From Suillus spraguei (Eukaryota; Basidiomycota; Agaricomycetes; Boletales; Suillaceae), in assembly GCA_016800925.1 (NCBI GenBank), contig JABCPU010000111.1, positions 114,822-178,821 on the forward strand: a DNA stretch of 64,000 nucleotides, read 5' to 3'. The number at the start of each line of letters is the position of its first letter. Positions within the stretch are counted from its first letter, which is position 1. The notes beneath the pieces were generated by a model. That model was not told the origin of the DNA and did no database searches. It saw only the letters and a program-made list of their open reading frames with translations. Both the position numbers and the translations under genes were made by a program. Of this stretch, positions 23,781-35,800 are shown in pieces.

Positions 23781-25540
23781 TAGTATGGGATTGCCAAAAT
23801 ATACAAGGGATCGTTTTTCCGACGCAAAGCAGCATACGCATTTGTACGGATGGTTGAATTGCAGTGTAGGTAAAGTTATCGACTTTATGGCATAGCATGC
23901 GCATCTTTGAACGTCATTTTGGGGACCCGCAATTCACGGCTTTCGTAGAGCGTACTATTGGCGAACATGGAATCTTATCGCTTATCTCAGTTCGGACAGT
24001 TTAAGTGTATGTCAGGCTATGATGCATAATTAGCAAAAACACTAATCGCTAAACTTGAAATTCACCCCAGTACCATCTTCACGTGATCCTGTTACTCAGG
24101 TGCCAATGTTTTCAAAATTTCAATAACGTTTCATCCAGATTCGCGTGCACATGGAGCCAATCTATCATGTCACTCAGTTGTTGGAATAAAAAGGCTTTAT
24201 TATATTTATAAGTCGAAAATGTATAGAATGATTTAAACTGAGCTCTCCCTCTATACAAAACGCGGGCATCCCAATCAGACGAAAGTACGAAATGCCAACT
24301 GTTGATGCGAGGCTGCTCCTTGTTCCAATGTCGGGAATCGATATGGTCTTCACCGCATGCAATGACTACAGGATCTCACATTTCTCCAAATGAAATCCAC
24401 GGTGTCGCTCCTGCTGAGACAAGTCCTGCTGTATGCCGCAATATCATTTCGTGAATGCCGAATAAAATTGTACTCCGGGTGATTAGGATTGTTCGCGATT
24501 TCACAAAGCCGGCGTGCATCGCATACCTCGATCTGATGAAATCCTGTTTGCCTGTTCCATCCACACCTCGTGCAATGTTCGAGACAATTTTTGGTGGGAC
24601 ACATTGCGATATTTGTAAGACAATATTTTTGGGATGAAGAGGACGGTGGATGGCTTAGATGGCTTAGTTTGATGCTTTGTGTGGAATGAGGGAATTGCTT
24701 ACCATCGTGCTGGATTTATACTTGACATGTCTTGGTGGCGGCCTAGGACGATAACCATAGGTCTCACTGGAGAAATAATCCAATAGCTTGAGAGATGTGA
24801 AGACGCGTATATCTCCATGTGTCGCCAAATGGTTTCGTAGCGGGTAGAATTACAGCCGGTAAAACAGCATAGGTGACGTGGGCTGCGGCACGGAATGCAA
24901 CAACTTGACTATCCTTGGGTGGCGGGCAAAGACATGAAACACGATAAAGCGTGTTGAAAACCGACTGCGCATTCCTCAATGACATGAGGCCGAAGGAAGG
25001 CAATAGCACCGCATATGAGACCTCGAAGCACAAAAATGCGACGGTGTTACTGATGTGAATAAAGACCAGCCTGCCAGTGCGTATGTCACTAATTTTTGTA
25101 AGTATCAGCAGCCAGGTGCCGATGCAGCCTCAAGAAGACATGAACGTCACCTAGTAGTTATTTTATTACCCCAAACCAATTAGAAATGGAAGCACGGGGA
25201 CGACAATGGAAGAAGAAAACCAATGCAAGGTAGACAGCCCGCAGTAAGCGGTGCTAGGATTTTTTATGGTAGTGAGTGGCGACATACCTACATACGATCC
25301 CCTTCCAAATATGTTCGATAAAACGCGAATGTCACGTTATGAAGGAAGCTATGGTGATCCTTTGACGAAAAAAAAATTAGTTAAAATGTAACTTGAAGTA
25401 TGTCCCTCGCACCGTGAGCCACTAATTAGCAAATTACCTTGCAAATAAATAGACCGAGCACTTACTTATACGTTATTCTAGAACTGCCGACAAAGCAAGA
25501 TGTACACTTTACAACCAACTGAATTTGAAACGCACTCTGC
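23781..25540. other. flank of protease copy A and unassigned sequence
   Basis: Up to about 24000 this is duplicated 3' flank shared with the other protease copies. Beyond that, minus-strand frames at 24350-24604 and 24764-25033 (89 residues, hydrophobic centre AAAHVTYAVLPAVILP) could be exons of a small gene, but they carry no family signature and no clear joining introns. I leave them unassigned. Confidence 0.35.
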
Positions 25541-25544
25541 CAAG

Positions 25545-25885
25545 AATTTGAAATTTGGTCTACCACAGCAACGTCATAAACGGAACATCAAACCAGCAGT
25601 ACTTGATATACATACAAGGCTACGTGACCTTGTCAGGGCGCAATTAACGATGTGAACGCACTTGGAACTAGTCGAACTCACTAATAAAATATTGCGTGCG
25701 ACAAGAGCACAGTCAAGGCAGTGCTACTTACTGCAGTCAGCTGCTGTGCACTTGGCCCTCACTGCAGTCTGCAGGTCACTGACACTGCATATGGTACTGT
25801 AATACTATGCGCAGTGTACGTGTGGCAGCAGAACACAAACGTTGCAAAGATGTGTTACTTCATTGCTCGTGCAGCGTCACGTGAG
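25545..25885. repeat. duplicated non-coding module, copy 1
   Basis: Left part (about 25545-25716, landmarks AACGGAACATCAAA, GATATACATACAAGGC, ACGCACTTGGAA) matches 27290-27474 in the same orientation. The middle (about 25730-25868) matches 27511-27640 in the opposite orientation. The right edge (GCAGCGTCACGTG, 25871-25883) again matches directly (27654-27666). No coding potential is convincing. Confidence 0.7.
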
Positions 25886-26391
25886 TATTATTTTACTTAC
25901 TGTTCCGAGGCCGCGGCAGAAGTCACGGTTAGAACTGATACTCAGAACTTCAATCAAGCTACTGAATTCAAGCCCAAGTTTCAAAGGGCATCGATGAGAC
26001 ACCTAATCAATCGATAAATATTCTACAGAGAACAACGATAGTACTACACTCAAGTTTCGGTCTCTGGCGGTGGTTGATCCAGACCTGGATCACCCAGATA
26101 CAGTATATGAAAGAACCACTCTATCAGTACGTTGCAGGTGTCTGATTTCAATCATCACGTGTACGACAGCAAGGTGACTGAGAAGAGGGTTATGGACAGG
26201 AGTGAGTCCAAGAGTGCCATGATAAATCCGCAAGGCAAGTGACCACTTGTTCCCCTCCTTATCCTCTACGCCATCGCACGAACATTGTCTAACCCATCCC
26301 GCACATCTAACCAACTAGAATCATATTAACTGCCCTTAGAAGAGCACGAAGTCCCAACTGAAACAGGCAGTTACAGACTGAATCGACCATA

Positions 26392-26823
26392 ATGCCAGTG
26401 CCAGTAATGGTGTGCGTCTTTACGGCTATCGCAACCGTTGCTACTGTCATTGCTTTCCATCAGGTGATTTTCTTTCTTATATCCTCCAGTTTTGTCCTCA
26501 ATTCCAATACAACACTCTTCAGTTCGTCTATGAACCCCACATTGCACCCGCCATCGAGCGTTGGGCAGAGGACTTCCTCGCCAAACGTCGAGCTCGATAT
26601 CCTGCTCCTGACTATTCACTCTAGGGTCTGGGCATGGAGACCCAGGCCCAGCGGTGCTGATCTGAAGAAAAGGACCCTTGCAGGAGAAGAAGATTCTGTC
26701 GAACTACAAGGCTACAAACTCGACGAATGGCGGAGCCAGGTCCATCACACCACCCAAAGCATGGGTATGAGGCGAAGAGTCAGAGTAATTCCTGACACAG
26801 ACGAAGGGAGCATACCACAATAG
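26392..26823 (+). pseudogene. small single-pass membrane protein, probably broken
   Basis: Not assigned to a named family. The ATG at 26392 starts a hydrophobic segment (VMVCVFTAIATVATVIAF), probably a signal anchor, ending at a GTGATT donor (26464). After a roughly 59-nt intron come FVYEPHIAPAIERWAEDFLAKRRARYPAPDYSL and then an in-frame TAG (26622-26624). Downstream, in a shifted frame, are GADLKKRTLAGEEDSVELQG and YKLDEWRSQVH, and after another intron (donor near 26829) a His/Pro-rich stretch. The composition reads like one protein broken by a stop and a frameshift, although an unrecognised intron around 26622-26660 could rescue it. Confidence 0.45.
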
Positions 26824-27289
26824 ACGAGGTATGTCCGTCTTCCATTGTCCGTCTTACCCTTTCGAATACTGATCAAATATGAACAGTTTTTCCCATTCCT
26901 CACGCACACTCACACCCTGCTCACATCCACCATCCCATCTCTAATGTCTCCTCCCCATTACTGAAGCCCTGTCTGTATCCATCCACACGTCCACTCCCAT
27001 GCTACTTCTCACAGCACAGGAATAATTCCAAGAATGGTAGTGAGGGGTACTGGAGACGGGTGAGTGCGACATGCCGCGGGTGATGCCTGTCTTGAGGGTG
27101 AGTGCGTCGCATCACCAGAACAGGATGGATGGTGGTGCAGTGTGCGTTATTCCTTTTTTTCTACCTTTCTACTATCCGACGCTTCTTTTGTTGTTCTGTC
27201 GCTCTTTTCCTCCGTGTTGTACATTTCACGATGGAGCTATCTAGTATTGGGGCTGAGCCTGGGTGGTTTTCACTGCATCCATAGCAGGA

Positions 27290-27670
27290 TTTTGAAATTT
27301 TGTTCACACAGCAACAGATCAAACCGGCATAAACGGAACGTCAAATTGGCAGTACTTTATGTACATACAAGACTGCATGATCTTGTCGGGGCTAACTAAT
27401 GATGAAGACGCACTTGGAATCAGAGACTCTAGTCGCACTCACCAAGAAAATATTGCATGCGGCAGGAGCGCGGCGGGTACGGTTCTACACACGGTCCATG
27501 CCAGTAATGATTAATGAAGTAAGATATATTCGCAACGTCTGTGTTCTGCCGCCACACTTACACTGCGCATGGTACTACAGTACCACGTGCAGTGCCAGTG
27601 GCCTGCAGACCGCAGTGAGCACACAGCAGTGCTGCCTCGGAGTCGGAAGCTGTGCAGCGTCACGTGTGTG
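27290..27670. repeat. duplicated non-coding module, copy 2 (centre inverted)
   Basis: Partner of 25545-25885. The flanks are in the same orientation; the central 130-145 bp are flipped relative to copy 1. Landmarks shared in inverse are GCAACGTCTGTGTTCTGC and CTGCAGACCGCAGTGA. No supported gene. Confidence 0.7.
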
Positions 27671-27873
27671 TTATTTCCGAAGCTAACAGTATCATCACGA
27701 AGCTGACTTTGAATGGTGGGACAACAATCTTGACGCCCAACTATCATATCAGCAGCCATGTCGATCATCAATAACTTGTTCATTCCCGCTTCATGTACAG
27801 TGCCAAATTTGAAATTGTTCAATCTGAAATCTCATCATAATCATAAAACACATCTGAGGAAGGGATGAAAAGG

Positions 27874-29969
27874 TCAACGAGCTAGAGAGCTCCTTGCACG
27901 CATACGTTCGCCAGCATAATATATCCAGATGGGAAATGGTATACCTATGACGATGGCCAGACCTGCAAGAAGGGAGTTTCCTCCCCCATAATCGAGTGCT
28001 GCGAACATTTGTTGTCCAAAGAGAGGGAATGCAAAACCAAGCAGTGAACGGAACGTCTGATGATGTATTCAGAAGACACCGACGATATTTCTGGTAGGTA
28101 CGACTCACAGAAGCCGCTGCGGTTGCACTTGCAGCATAGGTAAATGTATCTACGAGGTATAGTTGAATAGGAAGGCTTCACAGAGGTTAGCTTTGTACGG
28201 TGATATGACAGGGGATATCACTCACAAAGTTGTCATTAATCCAAACGAGAAGATACCGGTACCGATGATGGGCATGATGAAGTGGATCTTGGCTTGCGCA
28301 GACCAGCCATACCAACTAAATGAGGTTAGTGTTGGAGCAACCGAAACAGTGTACGGATATCTCACAGTAGCCCCACCGGTGCGAACAATGAACCAAATAT
28401 TAGAGCGGGGATCCGCATCTCTGGCTTACCAATTCCTCCATTTTTTGCAGCAAGCTACGTCACGATAAGAGATGTGCTCCAGCTATTGAGAGTAGAAGGC
28501 AGTGTTGACGTACGTGTAGGTATATTTTATTAGAAAGTTTGGCGCCGAAGACGGCGGCGGACATAAATCCGACGCCGAGCCCAATGTATGCCAGACCTCC
28601 AATTCCGATGCTGAAGTGATATACTTCCGAAAAGAGGTCTGCAAGTTTTTAATATCCATTCCCGTGTTACTGGACGAATGATCCCACCTGGAAATGTGGT
28701 AAACATCAAGTAATAAACACCTGAAATGTGATGTCAATTCACAGTATAACTTGACGTAGGACGTTAAGTATTCACCATAAATTCTGGATAGATGATATCA
28801 GTCATCTACGTGATACTAAATGAAACTTACAGAGCCACGTATAAGCTGAGGATGAAGCATATGAAACTTCGGGTTAATAGTATAACGGGTCGTTTGAGGT
28901 TGATCCATAAGTAAGCCCATTTATTCATGTAGGGTGCAGTGAGGATAGGATATCTTCCAGCTGCCTTTTCGAGGTCTCTAGTCGATTTTTGACGACGAAG
29001 CCTGATTACTGGTGCATAAGATTCTCTCATAAAGGGAATGCCGAGAACTGCTGCGACACCACAGGTAGCGGCAACGACATAGAAATCATATTGTATGCCG
29101 ACCGACTCTGCGATAAAGCCTCCTATTACGGGCCCAACAACGGGACCTTGAGATAAATGTGAACCCATGTCAAGACGGCAGATCGTAAAAAATACCTATT
29201 AAGGGTCCAACATAATACAGTGCCATAGCGGGGGCACGATCATATTCAGAGAAGAGGTCACTAACGACACCTCCGCCGCATCCTACAGGCACACTCCCGA
29301 CAAAACCAGCTTGGCATAGAGTAAGAAAATTTGTGAGCCTAGCGGTTGCATGACATACCCAGGAACCGAAAGACAAGGAAAGACGCAGTGTTGGGTGAAA
29401 GGGCACAACCGAGATTGAACCCGAGGAAGAGGAGGTTCGCCAAGTGAAGTATCTTGAATTGATTTAGGCAGACGAATCTAGTGGTCTTGAAGAAGAAGAC
29501 GACGCACCCATACACGACCGTATACTTCAGACAAAGGTGCAGCAAATAAAGGACCGATGGCGAATGAGAGAAGAAAGATGGTGAGAGTCAAAGCTGTGAC
29601 TGTTGGGTCAGTTATGCCATATTTTATGGCGATGTCTGGCAATCCAGGTGCCATGATAGAACTTGCTAAGGGAGTCACAAAAGTGTAGAGTGCAAGCTGG
29701 CGAGAAGGCTTCGTGATTAGGTATCGAACTCTGATGGAAGAACTAACGATTGTAGTGGCTGTCCATTTGCTGGCCGGAGACCAATTCCTGGGATTGACTG
29801 GGTCGTGTTGCCATTCGTCCTCCAACTGTTGAAGGTCATCCGGAATTTTATCCTCGAGGTTGTCTGTCGCGGAGAGGCTGTTAGGCTGGAAAATGTTCAC
29901 ATCATCTTGATTTGATACCCGAGTATTGGAGCTCTCAACAAAAACCGTTCCTGGAGGAGAGGTCGACAT
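27874..29969 (-). CDS. DHA1-type MFS transporter (copy 2, intact)
   Basis: Proton-driven export carrier of the major facilitator superfamily, drug:H+ antiporter-1 type, in the plasma membrane. From the ATG at 29969: an acidic cytosolic tail with the DHA1 signature EWQHDPVNPRNWS, then introns 29697-29747 and 29453-29513. Helices follow, with PLASSIMAPGLPDIAIKYG, SEVYGR (motif A), LGCALSPNTASFLVFRFL, GGGVVSDLFSEYDRA and PVVGPVIGGFIAESVG, then a central loop (RLRRQKSTRDLEKA). The C-terminal six helices are spread over short exons (IGIGGLAYIGLGVGFMSA, FAFPLFGQQMFAALDYG, PFPIWIYYAGERM) to stop at 27874. All junctions I followed keep frame. Paralogue of the broken copy at 0.7-2.9 kb. The substrate could be a fungicide, polyamine or metabolite, but sequence does not say which. 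Confidence 0.85.
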
Positions 29970-32900
29970 TGACCAACGCTGTAGACAAGAACAACTTGAA
30001 TGAGGGGAAGATAAGACATATCCCGGGACAGGCAGTCGAATAAATAGATAGAGGAAGGTGGCTGAACAGGTACTACAGTATAATTATACTTGAACAACAG
30101 GCCCGATAACCGGACCAGGGCTCTGAGTCAGCCATCAAGCTAATCCCTGTTCGATTTGTTGCATGATGATTCGATCAGAACGCCAGCTGTCATTGTGAAG
30201 GCCGCCGTCAAGTACCGAGTCTTTGCCAGGGAATAACTTAAGGCTATCATGCCATTTATTGAAGTTGCTGTTTTCGACGCTATTGCAATGCTCACCATCG
30301 TGCATAGGATACATCCCGTCCCCATCGACCTTTCCACCGATGGGTGCTAGTATTAGTATCTCCTGGGTAAACCTTTATATAGAATGAAGAAAGAAAGATA
30401 ATCGTTCCATACAAGTTCGAATCTGACGGTGCCGGTGGCTTAAAACTCCGCGAAAGCCAGGTTAATGTACGACTTAATTATAGGCAAGCCTTATACAGTC
30501 GTTCTTTCTTTAGGTTCTCGGTGTTCTAAAGCAGAAAACATGTTTTTTGTGTCGTATCATTTAGAACCTGTCCCGGAATGTTAGGAGAATATATGCAGAG
30601 TCTTGGAGACCCTCTTGTCCCCTTCGCACCACTGAAACCACGAATGCCCTGGCGTTAGGTGCACCTCCGCCGCGTGCGCTATGTAATATGAGATGACTAA
30701 ATAGTTATATAATATCCGATGCTGTTCTAAGTAGTCTCTATTGTATACGTTCTCGAAGCAGAAGAACTGCGTATTCGTATTTTCTGCCTCGGAACCAACA
30801 TATGGTTGTCTAGACCAGTGACAGCTCGCCGCGTGCACATGTGACATTGATGCGGGCCGAAATCGTTTCCACCTGCTCAACGCAAACCCAGAGCACTTGA
30901 AGTTGTCAGTAGGCAATACTTTTCATGGAGGGTTGAGGCGGCGGTCCTGCCAATTGCCCACTACACACCAAGCACATGGTCTGAGCCTGGGTACATCTCC
31001 GTCCTCCAATCAAACCTGTGCCTGTGAGGTACCAACCTTTCAACCTCCAAGTGGGGTTTGGGTGAAAGGAAGAGGAACCCACTGTCGCACACAGGATCAG
31101 TAGTCACCAAGGCTCTATGCGATGCCAATGGACGATGCGTTCATCCAACAACGCCGCACGGCGTCTCCAGCTGATACCAGCAGTCTCGATGACAACCAGG
31201 AACATGAGCAAACGGGGTACTAACCTTTTTCAAGAACCTGCGTCGTATTAATATTTTCTTCTGTTGTCCGGAATGCGTGATTTGTTTGCAGTGTATCAGG
31301 TTTATTTTGTAAAATAGAGGTGGTTGCGCTGACGACCTCGGCTTTTTGAGCCTCTTGTCGCCGAAGCAGTAGACCTATTGGTGATGATGCTACCCCGGAC
31401 CCGGCGGTGCTTAGGAACAACAGGATAGAATGCTAGCAACACCTGCAGAACAGGGCTAACTTTCTACGTCCCGAGCCACCTCTAGTCCCCGACCTGGATG
31501 GCAATGACCACCTATGCCCTGAAAATGGCACAATGTCAGCGGCGGGCTGGAAGATGAAAGTAGAAAAGGAAAAGCACCCTCTCATCTCGCGTCCCGAGCT
31601 TGCGGAACAGCGAGAGTATTGAATTGACGTGGGTCGGAGTACCTAATCCACGGTGCGGACTAGTGCAACCGACCGGCGAGATGCTGAGGAAGCGAGGAAT
31701 GTAGAGAGAAGTTAGACAGCCGAGAGCCCTGGCGAATGTGGCTTGCAGACGCGCTTTATGAGGATCGGGAGGACCAGAGTCCTACTGTGACGTCTACGAA
31801 GGTCAGCAGCTGAAATGTATCGTGTTTTGTTGGTGGCGTCCTTAAATCAAAGCCTCGGTGCACTCTGGATGCTTCCATACCTGGACATGTTTGATGTAGG
31901 TTAGAAGACAAGCAAGGCGGCGAGAGCAAGACACACCTGTGGCGTCTGCAGTGAAAACTCGCTCTTGAAATCAAGACAGAATCAGTGGCTTGAAAATTTA
32001 AGAGTACTGATAAGAAGAAATACACCGTGTGGTGTTGGGTAGGAAAGATAAAAGCAGTGCTAGTGGCGTAAACACGAATGTGTCCGAGTCAGTAGAATGC
32101 CAAAGTACTGATGAAACTCAGAGTGCGAGTCCGCCGACTCACACGCCACACACATTGCTAACCGCACTTCCGGAATAATGTAGTCGCGAAAACTAGGAAG
32201 TACTGGGGTATGATAGAGAACAAGAGATAACACACTCGGAGAGCTGGAGGAGGACAGAGTGACGGGGCCGCAGTTGAGATTATTGGTTATCGACATTATA
32301 AGGAGTTGGGTTTGCCATCATGGAGTTGTTGCGAAGATAACTGGGAGTAGCACTGCGCCATTGGGGCCTGGGGGTCACTGAAAAATCACATCATGAAAGA
32401 CGAGTCGAGAGGATTGATGTTTTCCAGGCCATGATCACATCCACTGGGTGAAGCACACGTTCAGAGCCAATTTCTGAGCCCTGCATTCATGTAAAAATCC
32501 GATAACCGCATATATATCGTTGGCCAGTGTGATGGCCCATCATGATGTGCAGATGCAATTTAAAATTGTTTCTCTCGGTCACATGATGTAAACCTTCTGA
32601 TCCTAACAGCACCAAATACGTCCAGAATTTCATTGCCAGAGAATCACCCAGGTTTTCTCTACAACTGAATATTGTTCATTCATATAAATATATGAATAGC
32701 GAATATCGGCGATACCTAACAACTTGAATAGATTTTTTGAGTATCGCTGACAACCAAGGAGGCCAGCTTCAGCAAGATACCTTTTACAGAGAACACGCCT
32801 TTTTCACGGTGCCCCGCTCATCGAACAATCCACCGGCGTATATATTTGATACGCAAGGCACACATGGAGTAAGGGGTTGTTTCGGAATGTAGAAAGTGAA

Positions 32901-33488
32901 GAGGTGAGAGCTGACAAATAGACTGCATTATGCGGGCATCTGATCGCGGCGAACCTTGCACAAAAGCGACCCAGATGTCTTTGTACGTCGTGACACAACT
33001 GCAATCTGTAAGAAATTAGTCGTAAACTGTCCATTGATGCGGAGTCACGCGCTAGGGAAACTATGAGGGACTAAGAAATGGTTTAGGCAGTCTTAATGCA
33101 TACTACTTGCCTTTCCATCGTGCGTCTTGAAGGTGGCACAAGGGGCAATGCATCTAGCCCGTGAAAAGATTTGATATTTCATGAGAGACGGTTGACATAG
33201 GCTATGGAACCGAATGTCATCCGCGCTTACAATCTGCTGGGTCCTTCCCGACTATGGAAACCGTCGAGATTGTTGCGTGCACTGATGAGAATAAGCACAG
33301 TTGCGTCCTGATCACAGGCATTTCTTAACAAAAATATAATTCAATGAAAACAAGGTGAGCGCTTGAGCTCTCGTGATAGGGACAGGGGTAAACGCGACAC
33401 GTAGTCACGAGACCTTGATACAGGGCTGGCAAGATAGTGGGACTCGTCCAACCCGACTCTGCCCGTGGTATAGAAGGAAAGCAAGTAT
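29970..33488. other. long gene-poor stretch
   Basis: I can support no gene. Minus-strand frames at 30140-30337, 30581-30916, 31756-32025 and 32060-32296 are short, without motifs or linkable splice sites. The first few hundred bases would hold the promoter of the MFS gene. A short-exon gene missed by eye remains possible. Confidence 0.35.
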
Positions 33489-35800
33489 CTAGGGCGTGTC
33501 TCTAAAGCCCATCAGGTACTGCATAATCTGGAATGCGGCCTGAAATCATTGGTTCTGCGTTAGGGCGCACCTGCACACCGGTATTGTCGACTTACTACTG
33601 GCGCAAACTGCGGAATCCTACAGGAGGCATTAGAAACGAGACCCTGCGCATCGCGATGAACTCACATGTGTCCACTCAAGGCTACTTCGTAATAAGTGAG
33701 TCCCCGCTCTGAGTGCATCGTCCCATAGGCACCCACGCCATCGACGATGAAGCTGTCACTAGCGATAGGCGTCTGGAATCCTTGCAATCCATTCCCTTAG
33801 AATATAATAAGTGATTAGTAGCGTACATCAATCATGACTAGTTACGTACAGGTCATGCTACAAATGATTACTGTCAATTGATATATGTCAAGTGAAGAAC
33901 ACACTTACTTTTGAATAGCAATTCTGGTTCTAAATCATCATGCTGTGCGTCAGAATATGCGAAAATTAAGGGTCGAAACAAAGTTATACCCATTAGCAAT
34001 GAGAATAAAGTCGGCGAGACCGTGCACAATGACGGTCCGTTGGTTCTTCTCGATAACATTCGGTAGCACAGTGAAGGCGGGAGGCAAGCTGCTGTCTCCG
34101 TTGGGGAAGACATTGATATTGGAGCATTCCGACCACTGGGTGTCAACGGGCGCGTGAATAGCTTCCTTTACATCCAATCGGTTAAAGTAGATTGGAGACT
34201 GTGTCTGTGGAAATGAACCTCTAGGTCTTCGTTAGCCAGCTGCATTGACTCGATAATTGAATGACCTACGGGAAACCTAGGACATCCCACAAAATCGGAT
34301 ACTTGAGTGAGGAATAAGTTAATATAGCTCCCATCAAAATCCTCTTCGACTCACAGTGTCCCAGATGCGATAGATATCAAAAGCGGGGTTGATAATCAAC
34401 GCATTATTGAAAATGTCGGTCCAGACATCGCAGCCCTCGGCAAACTCGATAGAGTCTCCTGGCAGGGGAAGAAGACCTGTTGGAGGGTATGTAACGTACT
34501 TCTCCATGTAGCCGGTGTAATTGCATGTCGCAGCCTTCTTCTCTAGATGGTTCATATACGTCTCACTGGATCCAATTGGTCAGTAACCTGCAAACTAGGC
34601 CAGAGTGAAATGAACAGACTTGAAGGAGAAGAGGCCAGCATATTTGTTCACAAAGTCCACTGCAGGGATCTCCTCTTGCACCACGTCCCACGAGATTGAG
34701 GCTGAGCTTCACGTATGAGCCCTTAAGAAGAGACAGAGCAAGTCAAAATGTTACTTACGATCACTGATCCATATTCCCTGCAATGAGAGGTCTAATAGAG
34801 TGGGGTTCTCGTAGATATAGTTTGCGATATCTTTATAATGCTCATCAATCTTTGAATCAGGTTCAAAGAAAATGACTTTTGACTCACAAGGCACGTATGT
34901 TCCAGCGTACTGAACACAGTTAATACGATGTTTTATCAGACTCTCCGAGAACTTACACTTTCGCCCGTGAGATACAGATTTTTGCCTTGAAGCTCCGAAA
35001 AGACCTCGAGAAACTGTTGCATGAAGCCTACGAGTTGAGCAGCGACATCTTCCTCGTTCTGTGCGTCTGGGATGCCTTGAGAAAATCCCGTTCCAACAGG
35101 TTGCTCCACCCAAAGGACGGAAGAGAGGTTAGTCCAGCTCTGTTGATTCACCGTTGCTTTGGCTTGACCCCAAGACCAGCTGAGCGGCTTCAAACACTGT
35201 TAAAGGAGTCTTGCCATCAAAAAGATGCTTACACCATTCTCTTGCAGTAAACCTTCGAGGGAGGAGCAGCCAGGACCACCGTTCGTCCTTCAAGTAGAAC
35301 ATGTCAGATCAGCAGCGAAGAGCACACTGCTTCTCATGACACACCAAAAAATCAAATCATCAAGACTCCCTTGGGGGCCGGGAGGGAAAAACCAGAAAAA
35401 GAGCTGATATTCTTAATGTCAGAAAAGGACACGCATAGACTACGCATGTACATACCTGACGCGTCTCGTTAGGGCTGTTGCTGATGGGTAAAAGACCTGC
35501 CCAGCTAGGACCAACATCGAAGTCAACGAGTGGAAGGGAAGTCCCATCGACATAAAATTCTGGACGAAGATGATGGATCAAACGTATTGGATGTCTACTT
35601 GTAGCACTTCATTCACCTGAGGCCTTTGAATTCGTGAATGTGATATTCTGAACACCACTACGCTTTACGCTCTGAGGGCCGCTAGTTTGCCAACGCTTCG
35701 CTGCCTCTAGTTGGCGTTCACGAATCTCATGCTTGGTCATCTTATGGGCACTGGCGGCGACCACTGCGACCAGAGCCGCAAATACGGTGAGAAGACGCAT
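33489..35800 (-). CDS. serine carboxypeptidase (peptidase S10), secreted
   Basis: Removes C-terminal residues from peptides, in secreted or vacuolar form. I chose the ATG at 35800 because it starts directly with a signal peptide (MRLLTVFAALVAVVAASA); the frame upstream has only a TTG. In order: a basic propeptide, EFYVDGTSLPLVDFDVGPSW, SNSPNETRQLFFWFFPP, the oxyanion-hole motif TNGGPGCSSLEG, ENG, WTNLSSVLWVEQPVGTGFSQ, and the catalytic serine in TGES-YAGTYVP (split by an intron near 34905-34962). Then come a CNYTGYMEKYVTYPPTG insert, the catalytic Asp region VIVHGLADFIL (near 34005), the catalytic His in LSGHM (near 33664-33680), and the end MQYLMGFRDTP. All three catalytic residues are present. 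There are about ten introns. No sign of damage. Confidence 0.9.

Noticed and set aside
30400..30440. Possible tRNA T-arm (AGTTCGAATCT) near 30412
   Set aside because: Flanking bases do not form a T stem, and no anticodon arm is in register.
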